Origin: Lycium barbarum
Taxonomy: Eukaryota; Streptophyta; Magnoliopsida; Solanales; Solanaceae
Direction of reading: 5' to 3'
DNA length: 64,000 nt
Assembly: GCF_019175385.1 (NCBI RefSeq)
Contig: NC_083344.1
Coordinates: 61,690,782 to 61,754,781, forward strand
This document shows, in pieces, positions 35,757 to 44,689 of the stretch. Positions within the stretch are counted from its first letter, which is position 1. The number at the start of each line of letters is the position of its first letter. Position numbers and translations under genes: made by a program. A model generated the notes under the pieces. That model saw only the letters and a list, made by a program, of their open reading frames with translations. It did no database searches and was not told where the DNA came from.

Positions 35757-37606
35757 TTTTTATGTTTTAATGTTATGAAATGGATATATATGTGTTAGTG
35801 ATTGGATTAGTGTGAAGATTGTGGGATGAGGTTGTGTTTGTGCATGGTGTGTGTGTGTAAAAAGGGTGTGTTTGGCCGTGAGTTCCATGTGGTGCAAGCC
35901 ATAAGAATTTTATCTTGTTTAGTTTGAATAATGTGTTGTTGTGATCTTTATGTCGTAAAGGATCGATTAAAGAATTGAGTTGGTGCTAGCAAATAATTTC
36001 GGACGTTATCGGAAAGCGTATACATTTGGTATATTTGTGTATATCATAGTATATTTATGACACTAAAGACCTTAAATAAGATTTATGGTTGATGATAACG
36101 AATTTGGAACGAAACGACGCAAGTTAGAACATTCGTCGTAACTTTTGGTGTTTTGAATGAAAATTGGAAAGTAGTGAACTTTGGGGATGTTTGTATGTGG
36201 TTTGGAACTTGTATGTAGTGTGTTTGAATAATTGGGAATGAGTGAATGAATGGACTAAGGTGGAAATAGATTTGGAATTTTGAAGTTGAATCAAGAATTT
36301 GCCAACTTATGTATTAAAGTGAAATTTTGAAGTTAATGTAGTATGATTGTGGGTTGTATGGTTTAATGATGTTTGGGTTGTTGTTGTCGTTGTATTTTGA
36401 GCCGAGCTAAGTCTCAGGGGTGTTAGATTTATAGGGGAAGTGCTGCCAAAATTTCGGTAGCCAAATTTAGCCCAAAGACTAAAATGTTAATTCTCATGAA
36501 TAGTAACTGGTAAAGGTGACCATTTGCAGTTTCTGGACGAAACGGGAATTGCGATTTGAGGAGCGTAAGGCGCCAACCAGGTATGTAAAGCCTACCTATC
36601 ATTCTTTTGGCATGTCCTAGTCATACTAGGTTAATATCGGAATCTCGGGGGTAACTCTGCTCTTGGAAATTTAGGTTCAAGTTTGGGTACTATTCATCCA
36701 GCGCAATTGAACCCTTTTGTTGCATTTGGTCCAAAGAATGTTCGAATCGTCATAACTTTTGTTGTTGTGTCCGAAACTCTCCGAAACTTTCGTAGATGGC
36801 TCTAGGGAGCCTAAAGTCTGTGATTTGCATCCGCCGCCTCAATTTGACTCGAGGTGGGCCCGCGAGCCCCAAGGCTCCCCTTATTCGGTTTGTTTGGTTC
36901 GTTTGCGTCCGCTATGATCAGCGATCGTTTGTTTATGACCCAATGCTGCGTTTGAAACTTCCTATGCCATTAGTGAACGTTTTGTACTTTGAATAATGTG
37001 AGGTTTTCAGAACATGACCTATAAACAGTTTTCTCTAAAGATTTGGCAGTTGGAACTTCGTACCTTTTACCCGCAAATTTTTCTTAATCTGATTCCTACT
37101 CCGAGCCTTCTGGCGTCGGTATATACCTATATGTAAACTATATGTTGAGTCCGGTAAATTATTTTTGATATGCATATGGTTTCTGCACTACTCTGTTCGT
37201 GCTGTCTGCTATGATTTCGTTCGTCGGTACCCGGGCCGACTTTGTGATCGTGCGCGCCATAACATATTCGGGAGTCATGATGTGTTACGGTTTCCGAGGC
37301 CTCGCCATAGGGCCGGTTACCGTTTATGGAGTTATGATGTGATATGGCATATGATATGTTCTGATGATGTGATGTGTGTGTGATATGATGTGTCTGGAGA
37401 CTGTACGGAGATTTGAAAACTTCTGGAGTTATGATGTGTTGTGGCACCAGCGTCGGGGGGTGACCACGTTCCTAAACCCTATACATGATTTGATTGCATT
37501 TGTACGTTCGCCTCCCGCACAGGTTTGCTTTGTTTACGTTGACGGTGTGTTTGTTCTTTCTGACTCCAGCTGTGTAGTGATTTCTGTACCTTCTGCTTTA
37601 CATACT

Positions 37607-37644
37607 CAGTACTTCTCCCGTACTGACCCCCGTTTATTCGGGGG
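37607..37644 (+). other. Tandem LTR hairpins, element B
   Basis: Hairpin 1: CAGTAC/GTACTG around 7 nt. Hairpin 2 starts two bases later: CCCCCG/CGGGGG around 6 nt. Second copy from 44044. Equivalent pairs exist in A, C, D, E, G, H and J; the second stem changes to GTCC/GGAC in D and G and the related GTTC/GGAC in H. Confidence 0.75.
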
Positions 37645-38251
37645 CTGTGTTTCATGCCCGCAGGTACAGAAGCTCGTTTGGGTGGTCCTCCAGTTTAGGC
37701 TACTCATTCTGCTGTGTTGGAGAGCTCCCCTTGATTCGGAGCCTACTTTTGGTACATATCTTCTGTTGTATGTGTGTGTTCGGTACATTTGTGGATGTGT
37801 GGGTACGGCGGGGCCCTGTCCCGTCATATGTTCATATGTTCTGTTTTGTTTAGAGGCCTGTAGTCAGATTTGTGGGTCGTGGGTCCGGTGTGTTTGCATG
37901 TGAGTCTGTTTTGCGTTCTTAAGCGGCCCGTACGCTGCTATGGCCAAGTCGGCCTCTGAGTTTGTATGTATGTGTATGTACTTGGGGGCGATGTGCATTC
38001 CGCCACCCTTCTGATGTGTGTGTGTGAAATTTGGCGATGTATATTCCGCCTCCTTTCTGATTTGTGTTTTGTCTGATCTGTACGGGCGACTGCTTAGGAT
38101 AAGTGTTCGGTAGATGTCTGATTACGATGTTGAGTTCGAATAACGTACGTGAGTTTGGGCGAGTCTGATTACGATGATCTGGGTGTGAGTTCGTTTGGGG
38201 TGTCCCAGAAGGGCACCAGTCGCGGCCCACGGGGTTGGGTCGTGACAAAAG

Positions 38252-38263
38252 TGGTATCAGAGC
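38252..38263 (+). other. Primer binding site of element B
   Basis: TGGTATCAGAGC, initiator-Met tRNA type, four bases after the LTR. Confidence 0.93.
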
Positions 38264-38307
38264 GGTTTGTCCTCGGAATGTCTACAGGCCGTGTCTAGTA
38301 GAGTCTT

Positions 38308-38341
38308 GTTTATCGATGTGTTGTGCACCACATCTATAAAC
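38308..38341 (+). other. Leader hairpin with GTGCAC loop, element B
   Basis: Arms GTTTAT/ATAAAC and GATGTG/CACATC, loop TTGTGCAC, in RNA sense the same as A. Confidence 0.7.
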
Positions 38342-38427
38342 AGGGAGCTACAGGACATCTAGGATGTTGTGTTGCTCTTTCTTTGGAATCTTAGATCATG
38401 CGATAGAGCTGTGTTATTAGGGTCATT

Positions 38428-38455
38428 CTGATCTGACCCGTTGTTGTGTTTGCAG
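38428..38455 (+). promoter_or_regulatory. Predicted branch site and 3' splice site before gag of B
   Basis: CTGATCTGAC branch-like motif, T-rich tract and TTTGCAG, with AG two bases before the ATG. Confidence 0.65.
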
Positions 38456-38457
38456 TG

Positions 38458-39930
38458 ATGCCTCCGAAGAAGGCAACGGCGGCCCAGAAGGGCAAGGCGA
38501 AGGTGGGAGAGACCAGTCAGGCACAACGGGCTACTCGGGCTCGTGTTTATGATTTGCCTGAGGTTACACCTCATTCTGAGGGGTCTGCTACACCCCCATT
38601 AGTACAGCCTGGAGCGGGACCTTCAGCAGCTCCAGAGGTCCGTGTACCCGCTCCTGAGACTCCAGCTCCTCAGCCAGGAGCGGAGGATAGGACCCTGAGG
38701 GACGCTGTACAGTTGTTGACCACGATTGTAGCCGGACAGGCTCGCAGGCACGGGCGGAGGGACGATGATGATGAGGACAGGCGGGAAAGCCTAAGAGTTC
38801 GGGAGTTCTTGTTATGCGGCCCTCCAGAGTTTTTCGGGTCTAAGCCCGACGAGGACCCCCATGACTTCATTCGGGGGATGCGGCGTGCATTAGACTTGGT
38901 CAGGGCGTCAGAGACCGAGTCGGTTGAGCTAGCTTCGCATAGACTTCGGGATGTTGCCGCGCATTGGTATGAGACTTGGGAGCTATCCCGGGGTGAGGGT
39001 GCTCCTCCAGCTATGTGGGATCAGTTTGTGACTGCTTTCACCCGCCACTTTCTGCCCCCAGAGTTACGACGGGAGCGAGCTGATCGGTTTTTGCATCTGC
39101 AGCAGAGGGGTCGGAGCGTCCGTGAATATAATTTGGAGTTTGATTCCCTGGCCCGGTATGCCCCTGCCGTGGTGGCAGATATGACAAATCGGATGCATAG
39201 ATATGTTATGGGGCTGGATCGTTACTTGATTGACGGGTGTATGGCGGTGTCATTGCAGACAGATATGGACATTGCCCGTCTACAGGCCTACGCCCAGGGG
39301 ATGGAGAACCGGCACCGAGCAGATCTGCCCAGCCGAGAGTATGATGGGAGACGGCCCAAGAGGGCTAGATCAGCTGGGTATTCTGGAGATTCCCGGGGCG
39401 GGCAGCCTCAGTATCAGTCCAGCGGGCACTTTCCGCCGTCAGGCCGGGACACACAGTCTATTGGTAAGAGGTTTGATGGAGCAGGACCGTCCAGGGCAGA
39501 CCAGAGTTCCAGAGCCCCAGGTCCTCAGTCGAGCAGGGGTCCCAGTCAGTCTAGGCCACCCATACCCCAGTGTTCGTATTGCGGAAGATCGCACCCAGGG
39601 GAGTGCTTCAGGGCCACGGGGGCCTGTTTTGCTTGCGGCCGCCAGGGCCATATCATGCGGGATTGTCCGTGGGCAGGCGGTTCCGGCAGCGCAGCACCGC
39701 CGATGAGGTCCGTTGCTGGTTCGTCATCTACCCCTTCGGCCACGCGCTCTACGGGGCGAGGTATGCCAGCACCAGCGGGCCGCGGTAGAGGCCGTGGTGG
39801 GGCTTCAGATTCTAGTGGTCCCTCGAACCGCATCTATGCTCTGACTGGTCGTCGGGACCCAGAGGCACCCCCAGACGCAGACCCAGGTATACTACTAACC
39901 CTTTTGTTTAATGAATATGTGCAATGGTAG
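38458..39930 (+). CDS. gag: Gag protein of gag-only element B
   Basis: 490 residues starting [10 protein letters not shown]; the ATG is chosen because the longer frame begins with GTG. Nearly collinear with the Gag of A: acidic/proline-rich N-terminus, Gag domain about 110-260, arginine-rich linker, two cysteine clusters near 372-405 (CSYCGRSHPGEC and CFACGRQGHIMRDC). Homology stops near residue 474, where protease should start. The last residues (ILLTLLFNEYVQW) read into unrelated sequence beginning GTATACTACTAAC. The protein would form particles and bind RNA. Absence of Pol implies dependence on an autonomous relative such as A. Confidence 0.92.
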   Translation: MPPKKATAAQKGKAKVGETSQAQRATRARVYDLPEVTPHSEGSATPPLVQPGAGPSAAPEVRVPAPETPAPQPGAEDRTLRDAVQLLTTIVAGQARRHGRRDDDDEDRRESLRVREFLLCGPPEFFGSKPDEDPHDFIRGMRRALDLVRASETESVELASHRLRDVAAHWYETWELSRGEGAPPAMWDQFVTAFTRHFLPPELRRERADRFLHLQQRGRSVREYNLEFDSLARYAPAVVADMTNRMHRYVMGLDRYLIDGCMAVSLQTDMDIARLQAYAQGMENRHRADLPSREYDGRRPKRARSAGYSGDSRGGQPQYQSSGHFPPSGRDTQSIGKRFDGAGPSRADQSSRAPGPQSSRGPSQSRPPIPQCSYCGRSHPGECFRATGACFACGRQGHIMRDCPWAGGSGSAAPPMRSVAGSSSTPSATRSTGRGMPAPAGRGRGRGGASDSSGPSNRIYALTGRRDPEAPPDADPGILLTLLFNEYVQW

Positions 39931-40200
39931 GTTTGTACCTCAGTATTATGCGATATTCTTTTTGTGTGTGTCAGTAAAGGTAGGGTAAGAATCCGAATTA
40001 ATGAAAATATCCGAGGCAGTTATCTGTACATGTGGGAGGAAAATATATGGGATTTGGAAAACTAGAACGATAGACCTCACAGTCAGAAAAGCAAACGACC
40101 TCTTTGGGTCAGAGTGGGACCCGCTACGGAAAATTTCCGAAAAAATTTGCTAAGACCCCGTTTGGCCTAAAATTACGTGACAAAGGTCGTGCGAGGCAAT

Positions 40201-40320
40201 TGGCGAAATTATATCAGCCCTAACGCGTCAAAATGTGTAAAAGTTTCAGGGTTAAGCGTGCTCAAGCCAGAGCAATTCTGGGATGGGTGACCCCCTGGGA
40301 AGTAACGCAAAATTTTGCAC
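40201..40320 (+). other. 5S-rRNA-like sequence inside element B
   Basis: Compared with the plant 5S rRNA sequence as I know it, this 120-bp block lines up without gaps over at least 100 positions. Identity is strongest in the Pol III internal promoter: GTTAAGCGTG (40251-40260, start of box A) and GGATGGGTGACCCCCTGGGA (40281-40300, box C) match fully. The 5' half matches weakly (ATATCAGCCCTAACGC against ATACCAGCACTAATGC). It is not a functional 5S gene. It resembles the domesticated 5S module of Cassandra elements but sits in the interior, not the LTR. Confidence 0.82.
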
Positions 40321-40829
40321 GAGTGTAAGTATGATTAAGGTAAATGAAAACTTGGGGTAACCAAAGGCAAGTAGGATGTGTGTGAAGTAGTTAGTGCCCT
40401 TTCGAGAGCCGCGCGGAACGAGGCGGACTAAATGGGCAAAAAGGAAAGGGTACAACACCTTTTGGGAAATTGAACGAATTTGAATAATAGTCAGAGATGT
40501 TCGCCAGTAAGGTGTGAGTAAACGTGTGTATGTGTATAGGTATGTGTATGTGTGTGTATGATTCTCATTTGCTGCCTATGAGGGCTAAGAGCCGAGCCCC
40601 GGAAACTAATGTTGTGATAAACAAAGGATAAGCAGTGTGAGTAATTGGAATTTTTGAAGGAGTCGATACGTAAGACGCAAGGTAAATTGTGTGACGACTG
40701 GATGAGTGAGTTTGCAAATAAAAAGGAAATTCCCATGAATTATTGGAGCCTTAATATGAATGATTTGATCCTAAAGTGACAATCTACCTCTGGTGCTTCT
40801 GCACTTCCAATTCCGATGAGGCTCTACCT

Positions 40830-41290
40830 AGTACGCCTCTGTAATTCTGAGTTCGACTATGTTCCCGTCCGATGAACCTTTTGTGCGTTTGATTCCGAAT
40901 CCGTTTCTGTCTGGCACACCTCTGTATGTCTGACTCTGGATATAAATCCGTCTGATATACTTCTGTGCGTTTGATTTTGACCGCGCGTGTGTTTGATACC
41001 TTTTGGTTTGTCTGATCACGGTTCGGTATGAAACAATTCTGTATATTTGCTTCTGATTTCGGATTTGTTCGATATAATTCCGTACGTCTGGCTTTGATCG
41101 TGAATCTGTTTAGTATATCTTCGTGTGTCTGATTCTGCTTACAAATTCGTCTGATACGCCTTTGTACGTCTGACTCCGATCTCAGATGTGTCTGATATGC
41201 TTCCGTACCTTTGATGTTGACTACGAATCCGTCCGCCATAGTTGAGTATGTCTGCCTCCGATTATGAATCCGTCCGGTTTTAGTTCTGAA
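40830..41290 (+). repeat. 41-bp degenerate minisatellite in element B
   Basis: About ten to eleven units with the core TCTGATAT..TT..GTACGTCTGA and ending in an AATCCG-like motif. Consecutive units starting at 41150, 41191 and 41232 are each exactly 41 bp. Divergence between units is high. Confidence 0.8.
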
Positions 41291-41596
41291 TCTGTTTGGT
41301 ATGAAGTGTCTGATATGAAGTAAAGTGAGATTACGACTATGTGGTAAGGGAACTCAGGAGTGTGAAAAGAAGATGATATTGACGATGACGTCTGGAAAGC
41401 GTTCGTCTGTTACAAGAATATGGCGTATGGTTCGGTGATTACGTAGAATATGAGAAAATGTATTATGAAGGCATTTGGATCGGTGATGCGAAAAATCTAC
41501 CCTAGTATTGGTAAAGAAGCCATGTCGGAGAAATCAATAAAGGACAACTATCAAGAGAACCCTCCCGGAGTAGTACGACACCCATGAGTTCGATTC

Positions 41597-41632
41597 AACA
41601 TTCGAGGACGAATGTTCTTAAGGGGGGGAGAA
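41597..41632 (+). promoter_or_regulatory. Hairpin and polypurine tract of element B
   Basis: Arms AACATTCG/CGAATGTT around AGGA at 41597-41616, then CTTAAGGGGGGGAGAA directly before the 3' LTR. Confidence 0.9.
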
Positions 41633-44600
41633 TGTTATGTTCCGTATTTTCGTATAACGGGAAATCAAGAAATAAATAAGACTTGTGTGTGTTGAGGAAA
41701 TAATTTGATTCAAGTTGCTATGCTCATGTTGATTATGAAATCATTGATGTCAAGACCTCGGGGAAGGCCGAGGGTAAATTTGGAAATTTAGAAATTAGTT
41801 TCGGGAATTACAAAACGGGACATTTCACGAATTGGGCCAAGTTTGGACAACAAGGAATTAGGCCCAAGTCTTTGGGGGTGGCCGGCCCCTAGGGAGGCCC
41901 AAACCCAATTTTAAAGATCATGTGCTATGCACATGACCTCTACATATGGATATATATCAATTCTCCCCTTGGACTTAGCAAGAAAAATCACAATTCAACT
42001 TGACTCCAACCAAAACCCCTCTCGGCCGTGTAGAGAAAAAGGAAAAAAAAAAATTCCCAAGCCTTGTGCTTGCTCTAAAAATCTTGAGTTTTACATAGTT
42101 GTGGAGTACTCAAGACGCTCTCCGACGTGATACAAGTAGTTTGGAGAAAGAGCGACGTTTGCGACAAGTCGGAAATTCAAGAAAAAGGTAAGATTTTTAT
42201 GTTTTAATGTTATGAAATGGATATATATGTGTTAGTGATTGGATTAGTGTGAAGATTGTGGGATGAGATTGTGTTTGTGCATGGTGTGTGTGTGTAAAAA
42301 GGGTGTGTTTGGCCGTGAGTTCCATGTGGTGCAAGCCATAAGAATTTTATCTTGTTTAGTTTGAATAATGTGTTGTTGTGATCTTTATGTCGTAAAGGAT
42401 CGATTAAAGAATTGAGTTGGTGCTAGCAAATAATTTCGGACGTTATCGGAAAGCGTATACATTTGGTATATTTGTGTATATCATAGTATATTTATGACAC
42501 TAAAGACCTTAAATAAGATTTATGGTTGATGATAACGAATTTGGAACGAAACGACGCAAGTTAGAACATTCGTCGTAACTTTTGTTGTTTTGAATGAAAA
42601 TTGGAAAGTAGTGAACTTTGGGGATGTTTGTATGTGGTTTGGAACTTGTATGTAGTGTGTTTGAATAATTGGGAATGAGTGAATGAATGGACTAAGGTGG
42701 AAATAGATTTGGAATTTTGAAGTTGAATCAAGAATTTGCCAACTTATGTATTAAAGTGAAATTTTGAAGTTAATGTAGTATGATTGTGGGTTGTATGGTT
42801 TAATGATGTTTGGGTTGTTGTTGTCGTTGTATCTTGAGCCGAGCTAAGTCTCGGGGGTGTTAGATTTATAGGGGAAGTGCTGCCGAAATTTCGGTAGCCA
42901 AATTTAGCCCAAAGACTAAAATGTTAATTCTCATGAATAGTAACTGGTAAAGGTGACCATTTGCAGTTTCTGGACGAAACGGGAATTGCGATTTGAGGAG
43001 CGTAAGGCGCCAACCAGGTATGTAAAGCCTACCTATCATTCTTTTGGCATGTCCTAGTGATACTAGGTTATTATCGGAATCTCGGGAGTAACTCTGCTCT
43101 TGGAAATTTAGGTTCAAGTTTGGGTACTATTCATCCAGCGCAATTGAACCCTTTTGTTGCATTTGGTCCAAAGAATGTTCGAATCGTCATAACTTTTGTT
43201 GTTGTGTCCGAAACTCTCCGAAACTTTCGTAGATGGCTCTAGGGAGCCTAAAGTCTGTGATTTGCGTCCGCCGCCTCAATTTGACTCGAGGTGGGCCCGC
43301 GAGCCCCAAGGCTCCCCTTATTCGGTTTGTTTGGTTCGTTTGCGTCCGCTATGATCAGCGATCGTTTGTTTATGACCCAATGCTGCGTTTGAAACTTCCT
43401 ATGCCATTAGTGAACGTTTTGTACTTTGAATAATGTGAGGTTTTCAGAACATGACCTATAAACAGTTTTCTCTAAAGATTTGGCAGTTGGAACTTCGTAC
43501 CTTTTACCCGCAAATTTTTCTTAATCTGATTCCTACTCCGAGCCTTCTGGCGTCGGTATATACCTATATGTAAACTATATGTTGAGTCCGGTAAATTATT
43601 TTTGATATGCATATGGTTTCTGCACTACTCTGTTCGTGCTGTCTGCTATGATTTCGTTCGTCGGTACCCGGGCCGACTTTGTGATCGTGCGCGCCATAAC
43701 ATATTCGGGAGTCATGATGTGTTACGGTTTCCGAGGCCTCGCCATAGGGCCGGTTACCGTTTATGGAGTTATGATGTGATATGGCATATGATATGTTCTG
43801 ATGATGTGATGTGTGTGTGATATGATGTGTCTGGAGACTGTACGGAGATTTGAAAACTTCTGGAGTTATGATGTGTTGTGGCACCAGCGTCGGGGGGTGA
43901 CCACGTTCCTAAACCCTATACATGATTTGATTGCATTTGTACGTTCGCCTCCCGCACAGGTTTGCTTTGTTTACGTTGACGGTGTGTTTGTTCTTTCTGA
44001 CTCCAGCTGTGTAGTGATTTCTGTACCTTCTGCTTTACATACTCAGTACTTCTCCCGTACTGACCCCCGTTTATTCGGGGGCTGTGTTTCATGCCCGCAG
44101 GTACAGAAGCTCGTTTGGGTGGTCCTCCAGTTTAGGCTACTCATTCTGCTGTGTTGGAGAGCTCCCCTTGATTCGGAGCCTACTTTTGGTACATATCTTC
44201 TGTTGTATGTGTGTGTTCGGTACATTTGTGGATGTGTGGGTATGGCGGGGCCCTGTCCCGTCATATGTTCATATGTTTTGTTTTGTTTAGAGGCCTGTAG
44301 TCAGATTTGTGGGTCGTGGGTCCGGTGTGTTTGCATGTGAGTCTGTTTTGCGTTCTTAAGCGGCCCGTACGCTGCTATGGCCAAGTCGGCCTCTGAGTTT
44401 GTATGTATGTGTATGTACTTGGGGGCGATGTGCATTCCGCCACCCTTCTGATGTGTGTGTGTGAAATTTGGCGATGTATATTCCGCCTCCTTTCTGATTT
44501 GTGTTTTGTCTGATCTGTACGGGCGACTGCTTAGGATAAGTGTTCGGTAGATGTCTGATTACGATGTTGAGTTCGAATAACGTACGTGAGTTTGGGCGAG

Positions 44601-44684
44601 TCTGATTACGATGATCTGGGTGTGAGTTCGTTTGGGGTGTCCCAGAAGGGCACCAGTCGTGGCCCACGGGGTTGGGTCGTGACA
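41633..44684 (+). repeat. 3' LTR of element B
   Basis: 3052 bp. Differs from the 5' copy by an A-run (10 against 14) and roughly 15 substitutions seen by eye. Palindrome intact at 42883-42894; second donor GT at 43018; tandem hairpins from 44044. Confidence 0.93.
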
Positions 44685-44689
44685 GAAGA
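44685..44689. repeat. Target site duplication of element B (right)
   Basis: GAAGA, matching 35187-35191. Confidence 0.93.

Larger units (their letters stand above)
35192..38247 (+). repeat. 5' LTR of element B
   Basis: 3056 bp. Inverted repeat with arms GGTCATGTGC/GCACATGACC at 35475-35497, TATA box 35510-35516, splice donor AAAAAG|GTAAGATTT with GT at 35751, palindrome site mutated to CCAAAATTTCGG at 36446, second donor CCAG|GTATGTAAAG with GT at 36581, tandem hairpins at 37607-37644. No ATG occurs between TATA and donor. The 175-residue ORF at 37376-37903 recurs only because the LTRs are near-identical. Confidence 0.93.
39931..41596 (+). other. Non-coding 3' interior of element B
   Basis: Replaces the whole of pol. 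Contents: a 5S-rRNA-like block (40201-40320), a GT-rich microsatellite (about 40516-40560), a 41-bp minisatellite (about 40830-41290) and otherwise unrecognised sequence. The minus-strand ORF at 40784-41239 is an effect of the minisatellite, not a gene. Confidence 0.8.
35192..44684 (+). mobile_element. Gag-only LTR retrotransposon (TR-GAG type), element B
   Basis: 9493 bp. LTRs 35192-38247 and 41633-44684, primer site 38252-38263, gag 38458-39930, non-coding 3' interior, polypurine tract, and GAAGA on both sides. No protease, reverse transcriptase or integrase sequence is present, yet LTRs differ at only about 15 sites by eye plus an A-run. It therefore moved recently and must have used Pol supplied in trans. 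Its leader and Gag are very close to those of A. It interrupts the pol gene of C. Confidence 0.93.

Noticed and set aside
37376..37903. 175-residue ORF repeated at 43813-44340 and 4031-4558
   Set aside because: All copies are in LTRs of one family, so recurrence reflects LTR identity. The frame is absent from related LTRs and encodes nothing recognisable.
40201..40320. Functional 5S rRNA gene
   Set aside because: The 5' half and the segment after box A are too diverged to fold as 5S rRNA; only promoter-like parts are well kept.
40784..41239. 151-residue minus-strand ORF
   Set aside because: It coincides with the 41-bp minisatellite; its repetitive residues are a by-product of the repeat.
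40830..41290. CRISPR-like array
   Set aside because: Units are contiguous and diverged, with no constant repeat and unique spacers, in a plant retrotransposon.
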